The notes under the pieces were generated by a model. The model saw nothing but the letters and a program-made list of their open reading frames with translations, searched no databases and was not told the origin of the DNA. Below, piece by piece: positions 53,823 through 63,957 of a DNA stretch of 64,000 nt. A program made the translations under genes and the position numbers. This DNA is from Winogradskyella schleiferi (GTDB lineage: Bacteria; Bacteroidota; Bacteroidia; Flavobacteriales; Flavobacteriaceae). The stretch spans positions 2,758,501 through 2,822,500 of the forward strand of contig NZ_CP053351.1 in the NCBI RefSeq assembly GCF_013394655.1. Reading direction: 5' to 3'. Positions within the stretch are counted from its first letter, which is position 1, and every line of letters starts with the position of its first letter.

Positions 53823-54725
53823 TTGGAACCCATCCTCACTATTACCAATCTCACGAAGAAATTCGGCTATTTAACAGCGGTTAAAGATTTAAGTTTCACT
53901 ATCAATAAAGGCAATGTTTACGGCATTTTAGGACCCAATGGAAGTGGAAAATCCACAACCTTAGGTATCGTATTAAATGTAGTAAATAAGACCAAGGGCG
54001 ATTTCCATTGGTTTGACGGCAACACCACAACACACAATGCGCTGAAGCAAGTTGGTGCTATTATTGAACGGCCAAACTTCTATCCATATATGACGGCTGA
54101 ACAAAACCTAAAATTAGTTTGCAGAATAAAAGGTGTCGATAAAAGTAAGATTGATGAAAAGCTCGAAGTCGTTGGTCTTCTAGATCGGAAAACACACAAG
54201 TTCAGAACGTATTCGTTAGGTATGAAGCAACGTTTAGCCATTGCTTCTGCCCTACTCAACGATCCTGAAATTTTAATTTTAGATGAGCCAACCAATGGTT
54301 TAGATCCTCAGGGCATTCATCAAATACGACAGATTATCAAGGACATTGCGGCGAATGGCACAACGATACTTTTAGCTTCACATCTTTTGGATGAAGTGGA
54401 AAAGGTCTGCTCGCATGTGGTAGTGTTGCGTAAAGGTGAAAAATTATATTCTGGACGTGTGGATGAAATGATTAGCAGTCATGGTTTCTTTGAATTGAAG
54501 GCCGAAAAACATACCGAATTATTATCTGCTTTAGAAGCCTATCCTAATATTGGAAAAGTAAAGGTTGAAGGCGAACTAATAACCGCTTTTTTAAACGAAC
54601 CCATGTCAGCTTCAGATTTTAATAAGGTTATGTTTGAAAAAGGCATATGTCTATCGCATCTCGTTAAACGAAAAGAAAGTTTGGAACAGCAATTTTTACA
54701 ACTTACAGACAACCAGCAAAATTAA
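53823..54725 (+). CDS. ABC exporter ATP-binding protein
   Basis: A 300-residue ATPase of the ABC-2 type (CcmA/NatA/BcrA group). Walker A is GPNGSGKST at residues 37-45, the signature is YSLGMKQR, Walker B is ILILDEPTNGLD, and the H-loop is LLASHLLDE. The start is a TTG with no nearby ATG that keeps the conserved N-terminus (ILTITNLTKKFG). The next gene encodes the matching permease, separated by a short repeat. The substrate may be a drug, lipid or ion; the sequence does not tell. Confidence 0.93.
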   Translation: MEPILTITNLTKKFGYLTAVKDLSFTINKGNVYGILGPNGSGKSTTLGIVLNVVNKTKGDFHWFDGNTTTHNALKQVGAIIERPNFYPYMTAEQNLKLVCRIKGVDKSKIDEKLEVVGLLDRKTHKFRTYSLGMKQRLAIASALLNDPEILILDEPTNGLDPQGIHQIRQIIKDIAANGTTILLASHLLDEVEKVCSHVVVLRKGEKLYSGRVDEMISSHGFFELKAEKHTELLSALEAYPNIGKVKVEGELITAFLNEPMSASDFNKVMFEKGICLSHLVKRKESLEQQFLQLTDNQQN

Positions 54726-54736
54726 ATAAACGTCAA

Positions 54737-54771
54737 TGTTATGCTGAGCCCTTCTACTGCGCTCAGGATAA
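54737..54771. repeat. Short palindromic repeat remnant between the exporter genes
   Basis: CTGAGC (54744-54749) and GCTCAG (54761-54766) pair within TTATGCTGAGCCCTTCTACT, a sequence type common as a dispersed palindrome near flavobacterial genes. It separates the two ABC genes. Confidence 0.5.
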
Positions 54772-54818
54772 ACTAACATAAAAGCATCCTTAAAAAACAA
54801 AGTAAACAACCAATCACT

Positions 54819-55646
54819 ATGTTACGTCTTATACAACTCGAATTACAAAAACTTTGGCTTAATAAAGCAAGTAAAGTTTTAATAATTATTTCTTTTATAC
54901 TACCATTTACGGTATTGATTTTGTCGTCTATTAAAATTAATTTCTTTGGATTTTTTACGTTGGAATTAGGTGAGTTGGGTATTTTCAACTTTCCAATTAT
55001 TTGGCATATCACTACTTTTTTCGCAGCTCAATTCAAATTCTTTTTTGCCATTGTTGTTGTGAGCATGATTGGAAATGAATACAGTAACAAAACCCTAAAG
55101 CAAAACCTAATTGATGGTTTAAGTAAAAAGGAGTTTATTCTTTCAAAATTCTATACCATTGTTTTTTTCTCATTGTTCGCAACCATTCTAATTGGTTTGG
55201 CCACTTTTTTAATAGGTTTATATTACTCGAGCTATACGGAAGCTTCCATTATTTTTAGGGAAGTAGAATTTCTACTCGCCTATTTTTTAAAGCTTGTTGG
55301 TTTCTTTAGTTTGTGTTTATTTTTAGGAATGTTGGTAAAAAGATCAGCTTTCGCTTTAGGTTTTTTGTTCATACTTTATATTGTAGAGTGGATAGCTTTC
55401 GGACTAATTTCTTGGCAAACCGATTCTGTAGATATAGCGTTTAACATCAAAAGATTTTTGCCGTTAGAATCCATGTACAAGCTCATAGATCAGCCTATTC
55501 AGCGCATCGTTATGACCAAATTCCCTGAAAAAACAGATATTATGTACGATTATGGCGTACATTGGTATGAGATTGCTATTGTCTTGGCTTGGACAGCACT
55601 TTTCATCTTTTTATCGTATCGATTACTTAAAAAGCGAGATTTATAA
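54819..55646 (+). CDS. ABC-2 type permease
   Basis: A 275-residue membrane protein with six predicted helices and the N-terminal pattern of ABC-2 permeases (RLIQLELQKLWLNKASKVL), then SMIGNEYSNKTLKQNLIDGL, which marks the amphipathic gate helix of this family. The last helix ends FLSYRLLKKRDL. Together with the ATPase encoded just upstream it should form a homodimeric or heteromeric exporter in the inner membrane. The two genes are separated by about 90 bases including a repeat. Confidence 0.9.
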   Translation: MLRLIQLELQKLWLNKASKVLIIISFILPFTVLILSSIKINFFGFFTLELGELGIFNFPIIWHITTFFAAQFKFFFAIVVVSMIGNEYSNKTLKQNLIDGLSKKEFILSKFYTIVFFSLFATILIGLATFLIGLYYSSYTEASIIFREVEFLLAYFLKLVGFFSLCLFLGMLVKRSAFALGFLFILYIVEWIAFGLISWQTDSVDIAFNIKRFLPLESMYKLIDQPIQRIVMTKFPEKTDIMYDYGVHWYEIAIVLAWTALFIFLSYRLLKKRDL

Positions 55647-55751
55647 TAACTTTGAATAATTGCTAAAAACAGTATACAATGTTAAAACTAGGAGTTTTTA
55701 TGTTCTAGTTGTTATATTGTATCCATGGTGTGTTTACACATTAAAGCACTT

Positions 55752-58700
55752 ATGAAAAAGATCCACTTCGTTTTAATCCTATTAATAACTAGCGTTCAAA
55801 TATTTGCACAAAATGAAGCTTCATTTTGGTACTTTGGACAAAATGCTGGGTTGCAATTTAATGCACAATCTGGTAATGTTGCTGCTTTAACTAATGGGCA
55901 AATTAACACTTTAGAAGGTTGTACTTCGATTTCAGATGAAAACGGTAATCTTCTGTTTTATAGTGATGGCCGAACGGTTTGGAACAGCAATCATCAGATC
56001 ATGTCTAACGGAGATTATGTTGGTGGTACAGGGCTTTTAGGTGATCCATCTAGCACATCTTCAGGACTGATTGTACCAAAACCTAATGATCCTAATAAAT
56101 ATTATCTTTTTACGGTAGATGAGCCTCATCATGATAATGCGGCTGCATATCCCAATCAATACAATGGAACTTATGACCCATTTGGCACTGTTCCTTTTGA
56201 TGATGATGGTTTCAACAATGGCTTCAACTACTCTTTAATTGATATGACACTTAATGGTGGTTTAGGCGATGTAGATCCGGTTGAAAAAAACAGACATTTA
56301 ATAACTTATAACCCTCTGGATCCTGAAGAAATAAAATATAAATGTTCAGAAAAAATTACAGCGGTCAGAGCCGAAGACTGTAATTCATTTTGGGTACTTA
56401 CACATTTTGTCAATAGATTTTATGCCTTAAAAGTAACGGAAAACGGAATTATAATTGATGATAGTGAAGAGAATCCTAATCCAAGAGTGTCTATTGTTGG
56501 TCCAACCATTCCTGTTAGTGGCTATAGAAGAAATGCTTTAGGCTATTTAAAAGCATCTCCAGATGGCACAAAAATCGTTGCTGCGAACTATGGTTACGCT
56601 ACTACAGCAGGAGGAAATGCTGCAGGTAGTGTTGATTTATTCGATTTCAATAATGAAACTGGTGAGGTTTCACAGCATATACAAATTTATAGTCCGTCTG
56701 AAGGGGATAGTCCTTATGGCGTTGAATTCTCTGCCGAAAGCCGTAAAGTTTATGCTACAATTAGCGATCGTGCTGCTGGTAATGGAACAAGTCGTGTGTT
56801 TCAATGGGATTTAGAAAGTAACGATATTCTCGCTTCTCGGAATACGATTCATACGTCTGATCAAATATCTGCTGGTGCATTACAATTGGGAATAGACCGA
56901 AAAATTTATAGAGCGCAATTGAATATTAGTAATAATATAGAAATTTCTAGATATCTAGGTGTGATCGAAAACCCAGAAGCAGATGGCATGGCTGCCAATT
57001 ATAATTCTCAAGGGGTTCTTTTAGATATCAATGGATTTAACCAAAACCTGAGTAGAATCGGTTTACCTCCATTTATTCAATCCTTATTTAATTCCGAAAT
57101 TGATATTATTCAAAATGGTATTAGTACAACTGAACTGGCTTTATGTATTGGTGATTCTTATAATTTACAAGCCGAAGATATTGTGGGCGCAGATTATGTA
57201 TGGTCTTTTGATGGCAATGCGTTAACAGAAGCGTCATCGCAATTATTTGTAGATACGCCAGGTTTTTACGAAGTTTATATTGAACCCAATAATGGTGATT
57301 GCCCCATAGTTGGAAGCGCGGTTGTTGGCATTTTTGAAATTCCCGTGACACATCCATTGACTAAAGTTGAAGCTTGTGACGATGTTAATAACGATGGTAC
57401 TTCCAGTTTTGACTTTACAGATAAAAATTCAGAGGCGCTATTAACTCAGGACGCTGCTGCATATAATGTACGGTATTTTGAAAACGCAGAAGATGCAGAC
57501 TTAGGTACTAACGAAATCACATTTCCATATACCAATACGAGTAATCCGCAACTTATTTATGTACGTGTAGAAAATTCTCAAAACCCAAATTGTTTCGATG
57601 TCAATAGTTTTGAACTCCAAGTTTATAATACACCAACAGTGGAATGGAACAATCCGTTTCAAATTTGTGACCGCGAAGACGACATTATGGATGGAATTTC
57701 GACTGTAGATTTGTCAGAACTCATAACTCATATTACTGGCGAACAGCAAAATGCCGAAGTAAGTTTTCATGGCTCATTAGAAGATGCTCAGAATGACCTA
57801 GACCCTCTACCCCTTAATTATACCAATACCACAGCATTTAATGAAAATATTTTTATTAGAATAGAGAATACGAATTACCCAACGTGCTATAGTACGGCTA
57901 ATTTTGAACTCATCGTAAACGCAGCACCTGTAGCCAATGACATCTCTATTATTCAATGTGATGAAGATGGTATTCCGGAAGGCTTCACACGCTTTAATAT
58001 CAATAATCATTTAGAAGCTATTACAGATGATGTTGAAAACAATTCCGTTGAATTCTACTTATCGCTTAGCAATGCAGAAATCCAAGAAAACGCTATCGAT
58101 GGTAATGCATTTGATAATTTTTTTAATCCTCAAATTGTATATGCAAGAGTAACTAATTCAACAACTGATTGTATTAATTTTAGCGAAATATCCCTAGAAG
58201 TAAGCACCACAGCTTCAAACAATGCAAGTTTGGAATTGTGCGATACTGATGGTACGGAAGATGGCTTCATGGCCTTTAACTTAACGGAAGCTAATAACAT
58301 TGTTCTAGCTTTTTCTCCTACTGGTTTGGATTTGGTTTATTACGAAACATACGAAGATGCGCTGTTGGAAACCAATCCACTTGGGGCAACATTTACCAAT
58401 ACAATACCTTACAATCAAACTATTTTTGGACGTGTAGAAAACATGAACGCTTGTTACGGTATCAGTGAAATTGAACTCACGGTTTTTGCATTACCAAATA
58501 TTGAAACCGAGTTTGAAACGTTATATTGTTTAAATTCATTTCCTGAAACCATAACTTTAGATGGCGGAATTATAGGAGATTCCCCAAGCAACTATTATTA
58601 CGAATGGAACACAGGCGAAAACACATCTGAGATAGAAATTGATGCGCCAGGAACTTATAACGTAAGAGTGAGCAATACCAATGGCTGTTTTAAGGAAAGA

Positions 58701-59210
58701 TCGATTACAGTTTTGCCTTCCAACATTGCAACGATTTCCTCCATAGAAGTTGTAGATGGTTCACAAAACAATTCTATTTCAATTTTTGTAGATGAAAGCA
58801 GCGAAGGCGATTACGAATATGCCATAGATAACATTGACGGCCCTTATCAAGACAGTAATACCTTTAGCAATGTTCAGCCAGGATTGTACACGGTTTACGT
58901 ACGCGATAAAAACGATTGTGGCATCGTGGATGATTTGATATCTGTTATTGGATTTCCTAAATTCTTTACACCAAACAATGATGATGTTAATGATTATTGG
59001 CAGGTTTATGGTATTTCAGAACAATTTCAAGCGCATTCAATGATTTATATATTTGATAGATACGGCAAACTACTAAAGGAACTCGACCCCTTGAGTTCTG
59101 GTTGGGACGGCAATTACAATGGTGAAAAAATGCCTACCAGCGATTATTGGTTTAAAGTAACACTAGAAGATGGACGAACCTTTACAAACCATTTTACATT
59201 AAAACGATGA
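55752..59210 (+). CDS. T9SS type B (gliding-motility C-terminal) protein with beta-propeller-like N-terminus
   Basis: A 1152-residue secreted protein. I start at the ATG 55752 because the signal peptide (MKKIHFVLILLITSVQIFAQ) begins there. Residues about 20-440 resemble a YVTN/WD-type propeller (ASFWYFGQNAGLQF, GCTSISDENGNLLFYSDG, LGIDRKIYRAQ). Four Cys-Asp modules follow (EACDDVNNDG, QICDREDD, IQCDEDGIPEG, ELCDTDGTEDG). The C-terminus FPKFFTPNNDDVNDYWQVYG to HFTLKR is a T9SS type B sorting domain, as in SprB-like adhesins. Its stop overlaps the next gene's ATG by 4 bases. Confidence 0.9.
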   Translation: MKKIHFVLILLITSVQIFAQNEASFWYFGQNAGLQFNAQSGNVAALTNGQINTLEGCTSISDENGNLLFYSDGRTVWNSNHQIMSNGDYVGGTGLLGDPSSTSSGLIVPKPNDPNKYYLFTVDEPHHDNAAAYPNQYNGTYDPFGTVPFDDDGFNNGFNYSLIDMTLNGGLGDVDPVEKNRHLITYNPLDPEEIKYKCSEKITAVRAEDCNSFWVLTHFVNRFYALKVTENGIIIDDSEENPNPRVSIVGPTIPVSGYRRNALGYLKASPDGTKIVAANYGYATTAGGNAAGSVDLFDFNNETGEVSQHIQIYSPSEGDSPYGVEFSAESRKVYATISDRAAGNGTSRVFQWDLESNDILASRNTIHTSDQISAGALQLGIDRKIYRAQLNISNNIEISRYLGVIENPEADGMAANYNSQGVLLDINGFNQNLSRIGLPPFIQSLFNSEIDIIQNGISTTELALCIGDSYNLQAEDIVGADYVWSFDGNALTEASSQLFVDTPGFYEVYIEPNNGDCPIVGSAVVGIFEIPVTHPLTKVEACDDVNNDGTSSFDFTDKNSEALLTQDAAAYNVRYFENAEDADLGTNEITFPYTNTSNPQLIYVRVENSQNPNCFDVNSFELQVYNTPTVEWNNPFQICDREDDIMDGISTVDLSELITHITGEQQNAEVSFHGSLEDAQNDLDPLPLNYTNTTAFNENIFIRIENTNYPTCYSTANFELIVNAAPVANDISIIQCDEDGIPEGFTRFNINNHLEAITDDVENNSVEFYLSLSNAEIQENAIDGNAFDNFFNPQIVYARVTNSTTDCINFSEISLEVSTTASNNASLELCDTDGTEDGFMAFNLTEANNIVLAFSPTGLDLVYYETYEDALLETNPLGATFTNTIPYNQTIFGRVENMNACYGISEIELTVFALPNIETEFETLYCLNSFPETITLDGGIIGDSPSNYYYEWNTGENTSEIEIDAPGTYNVRVSNTNGCFKERSITVLPSNIATISSIEVVDGSQNNSISIFVDESSEGDYEYAIDNIDGPYQDSNTFSNVQPGLYTVYVRDKNDCGIVDDLISVIGFPKFFTPNNDDVNDYWQVYGISEQFQAHSMIYIFDRYGKLLKELDPLSSGWDGNYNGEKMPTSDYWFKVTLEDGRTFTNHFTLKR
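58192..58850 (+). repeat. Near-identical block shared with 60660-61318
   Basis: This 659-bp block inside the first type B gene matches the second type B gene at a constant offset of 2468 bases, with only scattered substitutions and no indels. The sequences on either side still align at protein level but differ clearly at DNA level. Confidence 0.8.
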
Positions 59211-61678
59211 CCAAACCCCTTGATCTAATTTTTAAACCTTTAACAGCAGCTCTATTCTTCTGCTTCTTCCATCTTCTTGCTACAGCGCAACAACCTAACG
59301 ACGCCCAATTTGCCGTAACTGTTTGTGGCAACTCAGATTTTAGTCTGAATGTTGGTGGTATTGGGACACAAGAATTAAGCAATTCCAATACTTGTGGGAG
59401 CTTTGAAAATAATAGTATTTGGTTAAAAGTTAATATTGCAACAGCAGGCACATTGGCTTTTACGCTGACACCAGGAAGCACCAATATTAATGAAGATTAT
59501 GATTTTTTTATTTTCGGACCAAATGTGAGTTCTGGTAATATAGGGCAAGCCATTCGGTGTTCTACCACAAATCCTGCCGCTGCGAATCAAGGCAATAATT
59601 TAACAGGAATGAATTCTACATCTACAGAAACCTCAGAAGGTCCTGGAACTGATGGCGATAGTTTTGTTAGTGAAATCGATGTGCTCGTAGGCGAAAGTTA
59701 TTTTATTGTTATAGACAGACCTGTTGGTAACAGTCCATTTTCAATAATTTGGACAGGTACTGCAACTTTTCCGGATGCCCCTTCGAATCCGTTAATTACG
59801 GATCAATCCTCTACAAGTTTACCGAGTATTGAAGTTTGTGATAATATAGCACCATTTAATGATAACATTACGGAATTTGATCTCACCACCTTAACCCAAG
59901 ATATCATCAATGGAGAATCTGATGTAGTCGTGACCTATCACAGTTCAGAAAGTGATGCGAACATTAATACTGATGCTTTGGGAAACGTATTCACTAATAC
60001 CGCAAGCAACCAAGATATTTATGTAAGAATTGAAAATACGACCACAGGATGTTTCATTATCAATGATATGACTCTAACTGTTTCTGCCCTCACAACATTT
60101 AATACGCCTACGGATTATGAAACTTGCGATGATGATTTGGATGGAGACGATCAAAATGGGTTATCTACTTTCGACTTTAATTTAAAATCACAAGAAATCA
60201 TAAGCGGAATTGTAGGTGCCAATTATAATATCAGTTATTACCTAACTCAGGCCAATGCCGAAAATGCAACTTCTGCGCTTCCTAATAACTATACGAATTC
60301 AACTCCTACACCGACAGAAATATTTGTTAGAATTCAGGATATGGATTCTGGCTGCATCGGTTATACATCTTTTAATATTAGCGTTAATCCCATGCCAATA
60401 GCTAATGATGTTTCCTTATTACAATGTGATGAAGATGGTATTCCCGAAGGGTTCACTACCTTTAATTTAGCAGAAATTTCAGATGCTGTTACTGGAGCCG
60501 ATCCTAATTCTACGATAGAATATTACCTTTCCATGCTTGATGCAGAAAACCAAAACAATGCCATAGATGTCAGTCCGTTTGATAACTTTTTTAACCCACA
60601 AATTATCTATACAAGAGTGACCAACCCAAGTACAGGTTGTATTAATTTTAGCCAAATATCCTTAGAAGTAAGCACCACTGTTTCAAACAATGCAAGTCTG
60701 GAATTATGTGATACTGATGGTACGGAAGATGGCTTCATGGCCTTTAACTTAACGGAAGCTAATGACATTGTTCTAGCTTTTTCTCCTACTGGTTTGGATT
60801 TGGTTTATTACGAAACATACGAAGATGCACTGTTGGAAACCAATCCACTTGGGGCAACATTTACCAATACAATGCCTTACAATCAAACTATTTTTGGACG
60901 TGTAGAAAACATGAACGCTTGTTACGGTATCAGTGAAATTGAACTCACGGTTTTTGCATTACCAAATATTGAAACCGAGTTTGAAACGTTATACTGTTTA
61001 AATTCATTTCCTGAAACCATAACTTTAGATGGCGGAATTATAGGAGATTCCCCAAGCAACTATTATTACAAATGGAGCACAGGCGAAAACACATCTGAGA
61101 TACAAATTGATGCGCCAGGAACTTATAACGTAAGAGTGAGCAATACCAATGGCTGTTTTAAGGAAAGATCGATTACAGTTTTGCCTTCCAACATTGCAAC
61201 GATTTCCTCCATAGAAGTTGTAGATGGTTCACAAAACAATTCTATTTCAATTTTTGCAGATGAAAGCAGCGAAGGCGATTACGAATATGCCATAGATAAC
61301 ATTGACGGCCCTTATCAAGAAAGCAGTACATTTACCAACGTTCAACCTGGTTTATATACGGTTTATATTCGGGATAAAAACGATTGTGGCATTGTAGAAG
61401 ATTTAGTTTCAGTCATTGGATTCCCAAAATTCTTTACGCCAAACAATGATGACGTTAATGATTATTGGCAAGTCTATGGTGTTTCAGAACAGTTTCAACC
61501 CAATACCTCTATTTATATTTTTGATCGTTATGGAAAACTTCTAACCGAAATAAATCCATTGAGTTCTGGTTGGGACGGCACCTATAACGGTGTAGAAATG
61601 CCTACTAGCGATTATTGGTTTAAGGTGAAATTGGAAGATGGACGAACGTTTACTAGCCATTTTACTTTGAAACGATAA
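59207..61678 (+). CDS. T9SS type B (gliding-motility C-terminal) protein, paralogue of the preceding one
   Basis: An 823-residue secreted protein. A signal peptide is at 1-28 (ending HLLATAQ). A domain of about 150 residues (NSIWLKVNIATAGTLAFTL; FVSEIDVLVGESYFIVID) resembles the beta-sandwich regions of surface proteins. Four Cys-Asp modules follow (EVCDNIAPFND, ETCDDDLDGD, LQCDEDGIPEG, ELCDTDGTEDG). An Ig-like region and the type B sorting domain end the protein. The last 330 residues are almost identical to those of the preceding protein. The ATGA overlap shows that the two are translationally coupled. Confidence 0.9.
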   Translation: MTKPLDLIFKPLTAALFFCFFHLLATAQQPNDAQFAVTVCGNSDFSLNVGGIGTQELSNSNTCGSFENNSIWLKVNIATAGTLAFTLTPGSTNINEDYDFFIFGPNVSSGNIGQAIRCSTTNPAAANQGNNLTGMNSTSTETSEGPGTDGDSFVSEIDVLVGESYFIVIDRPVGNSPFSIIWTGTATFPDAPSNPLITDQSSTSLPSIEVCDNIAPFNDNITEFDLTTLTQDIINGESDVVVTYHSSESDANINTDALGNVFTNTASNQDIYVRIENTTTGCFIINDMTLTVSALTTFNTPTDYETCDDDLDGDDQNGLSTFDFNLKSQEIISGIVGANYNISYYLTQANAENATSALPNNYTNSTPTPTEIFVRIQDMDSGCIGYTSFNISVNPMPIANDVSLLQCDEDGIPEGFTTFNLAEISDAVTGADPNSTIEYYLSMLDAENQNNAIDVSPFDNFFNPQIIYTRVTNPSTGCINFSQISLEVSTTVSNNASLELCDTDGTEDGFMAFNLTEANDIVLAFSPTGLDLVYYETYEDALLETNPLGATFTNTMPYNQTIFGRVENMNACYGISEIELTVFALPNIETEFETLYCLNSFPETITLDGGIIGDSPSNYYYKWSTGENTSEIQIDAPGTYNVRVSNTNGCFKERSITVLPSNIATISSIEVVDGSQNNSISIFADESSEGDYEYAIDNIDGPYQESSTFTNVQPGLYTVYIRDKNDCGIVEDLVSVIGFPKFFTPNNDDVNDYWQVYGVSEQFQPNTSIYIFDRYGKLLTEINPLSSGWDGTYNGVEMPTSDYWFKVKLEDGRTFTSHFTLKR
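60660..61318 (+). repeat. Near-identical block shared with 58192-58850
   Basis: This is the second copy of the block described at 58192-58850. It encodes the last Cys-Asp module and most of the Ig-like segment before the sorting domain. Confidence 0.8.
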
Positions 61679-61716
61679 ATTAAAATTTGTATTTTAGACC
61701 TAACCAAACCAATACT

Positions 61717-63498
61717 TTGAAAAGCACATATTATATAATTTGCTTTTTTTTATTGATTCCATTATTTCCATTGATGGCTCAAGACATTTCCTTATACCAG
61801 CAATTTAATGGGAGATACGATTATACGGCCATTGGAAATACCATGAACACTGAAGAAAACGGTGTAGCTGGTCCTTGCTCGATTTTAACATCATCATCGG
61901 CGGATTTAAACCTCAATACAGATCAAAACGTAGTTGCCGCCTATTTATATTGGGCTGGTTCAGGAAATGGAGATTTAGATATTACCCTAAATGGAATACC
62001 TGTGACCTCTGAGCGGAACTTTAATGATGCTTTAGACGCTACACGAGTATTCTTTGCCGCTTTTGCAGATGTTACAGATATTGTAGTAAACGAAGGTGAT
62101 GGTACTTATACCATTTCAGATTTTGATTTAACTACAACTATACTACCTTATTGTTCTACAGGCACAAATTTTGGAGGCTGGGCAATTACCATTATATATC
62201 AAGATGACAGCTTACCTCTTAACCAACTTAACGTTTATGATGGCTTACAAAGTGTACCTGATTCTCTTAGCATAACGCTAGATAACCTGAATGTTCTAGA
62301 TAATGAAGATGCTAAAATTGGTTTCGTCGCTTGGGAAGGTGATCGGTCTTTAGCGGTCAACGAGCAATTGACCATTAATGGAAACGTAATTAGTAATTTC
62401 CCATTGAATCCAGCGAACAATGCTTTTAATGGAACAAATTCGTTTACTGGAGCAACCGATTTGTACAATATGGATATTGATGTTTACAATATTCAAGATA
62501 ATATAAGCATTGGAGACACTTCGGCAACCATCGCCTTAACTTCTGGACAAGATTATGTGATGATCAATAATATCATTACGGTCTTAAACAGTCAATTACC
62601 AGATGCCACAATTAGCATTAATAGTCGCAATGTGAATTGTGGAGCATACAATGTTGAACTCTTTTATAGTGTAAACAATTTTAACAGTACAGATGTTTTA
62701 CCAGCCAATACACCTATAGCGTTTTACTATAATGGCAATTTTATTGCTGCAAGTCAAACCATAAACGACATTGCCATCAATGCTAGTGAAACCAATTCCA
62801 TTATTATTAACTTACCTGAAGGTATAGATCCTAATGTAAATATTGTTGCTATTGTAGATGATGTTGGTACAATGAATGGCATTGTCACGGAAACAAATGA
62901 AAATAATAACAGTACTTTTACAGATATACAATTACTCCTTATTCCTGAGAAAACAATCCTTCCAGATCTTATTGGTTGTAATGAAGGCTTTCAAACTGCT
63001 ACTTACGATTTATTTGATGCGCTTCAAACTGTAAATTATATTGAAGAAGACATTACGTTTTATAATTCATTGGACGATCTAGAAATAGAATCCAGTCCAA
63101 TACTTATTCCTTCTAGTTACAATAATATTCCAAATCCTGAGACTATTTATGTGCGATTGGCTAGTCCGCCATGCTATGAGATTTTCCAGTTCGATTTAAC
63201 CATTGAAAATTGTCCGCCACGCATTCCACAAGGTTTCTCTCCAAACGATGACAGCTTCAATGATTGGTTTAACATCCAAGGCCTATACAATATATTTGAA
63301 GCACACGAATTACAAATCTATAATCGCTATGGCGAACTTATCTTTGTTGGGAATGATGCTAATCCTTGGTTTGGTGAAATAAATAAAGGTCTTAATAATA
63401 TGGGAAGTAAAGTTCCTGTTGGTACTTATTTCTACATCCTGAATTTAAATGACCCAAATTATGAACCTTATATGGGTTGGGTTTACGTGAATTATTAA
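61717..63498 (+). CDS. T9SS type B (gliding-motility C-terminal) protein, third in series
   Basis: A 593-residue secreted protein. I use the TTG at 61717, giving a signal peptide (MKSTYYIICFFLLIPLFPLM); a TTG at 61687 adds ten residues and no ATG is available. A globular region at about 25-300 has VVAAYLYWAGSGNGDLDITL and FGGWAITIIYQDD, as seen in other flavobacterial surface proteins. One reduced Cys-Asp module (LIGCNEGFQTATYDLF, with NPETIYVRL) leads into the type B sorting domain PQGFSPNDDSFNDWFNIQGL to GWVYVNY. It lies 38 bases after the second type B gene, so the three are probably one operon. Confidence 0.88.
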   Translation: MKSTYYIICFFLLIPLFPLMAQDISLYQQFNGRYDYTAIGNTMNTEENGVAGPCSILTSSSADLNLNTDQNVVAAYLYWAGSGNGDLDITLNGIPVTSERNFNDALDATRVFFAAFADVTDIVVNEGDGTYTISDFDLTTTILPYCSTGTNFGGWAITIIYQDDSLPLNQLNVYDGLQSVPDSLSITLDNLNVLDNEDAKIGFVAWEGDRSLAVNEQLTINGNVISNFPLNPANNAFNGTNSFTGATDLYNMDIDVYNIQDNISIGDTSATIALTSGQDYVMINNIITVLNSQLPDATISINSRNVNCGAYNVELFYSVNNFNSTDVLPANTPIAFYYNGNFIAASQTINDIAINASETNSIIINLPEGIDPNVNIVAIVDDVGTMNGIVTETNENNNSTFTDIQLLLIPEKTILPDLIGCNEGFQTATYDLFDALQTVNYIEEDITFYNSLDDLEIESSPILIPSSYNNIPNPETIYVRLASPPCYEIFQFDLTIENCPPRIPQGFSPNDDSFNDWFNIQGLYNIFEAHELQIYNRYGELIFVGNDANPWFGEINKGLNNMGSKVPVGTYFYILNLNDPNYEPYMGWVYVNY

Positions 63499-63957
63499 AC
63501 CAAATTCGGACCTAATGTTAAAGTTTTCGGCCATTCATCTTATTTTTTTGTAATTCTTAATAACATCCTTTAGTTTTATCAGCGTTAGCAATATTTTACT
63601 GTTAATTCCCTCTTCATTTTATTATTTCCCTCAAAAGCAGATTGAACTAGAATCGAGAAATTAGAACATTTTATGTCTATTTTCCATCATGATATTATAA
63701 TATTGAGTTTCAGGTTAAGCAATTTCTAATCCAATTTTTAGAAATATTTGAAATCAATTTGGGAAGAAAGGCCTCTTTCTGAGGTCTTTTTTAGTTTCAA
63801 ACTGCGTATTCTTCTTCGAAATGTTAACATTTTGCGTATTTCAACGTATTTTTTTGTATTTCATCTTTATTAATTCTACATTTCGCCCATATTAAATCGT
63901 ATATAGGAGATTACCCAAATCTATCTACGCTAAAAAATTTAAACTTAACCGAAACGA
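63499..63957. other. Intergenic stretch of about 460 bp
   Basis: It contains a rightward terminator at 63767-63792 that closes the three-gene type B unit. The sequence after it is AT-rich and probably carries the promoter of the gene starting at 63958, but I see no clear TAnnTTTG match there. Confidence 0.5.
63767..63792 (+). terminator. Rho-independent terminator after the type B series
   Basis: AAAGGCCTC (63767-63775) pairs with GAGGTCTTT (63781-63789) with one G-U pair, and a T-run follows. It is 270 bases past the stop codon of the third type B gene. Confidence 0.65.
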
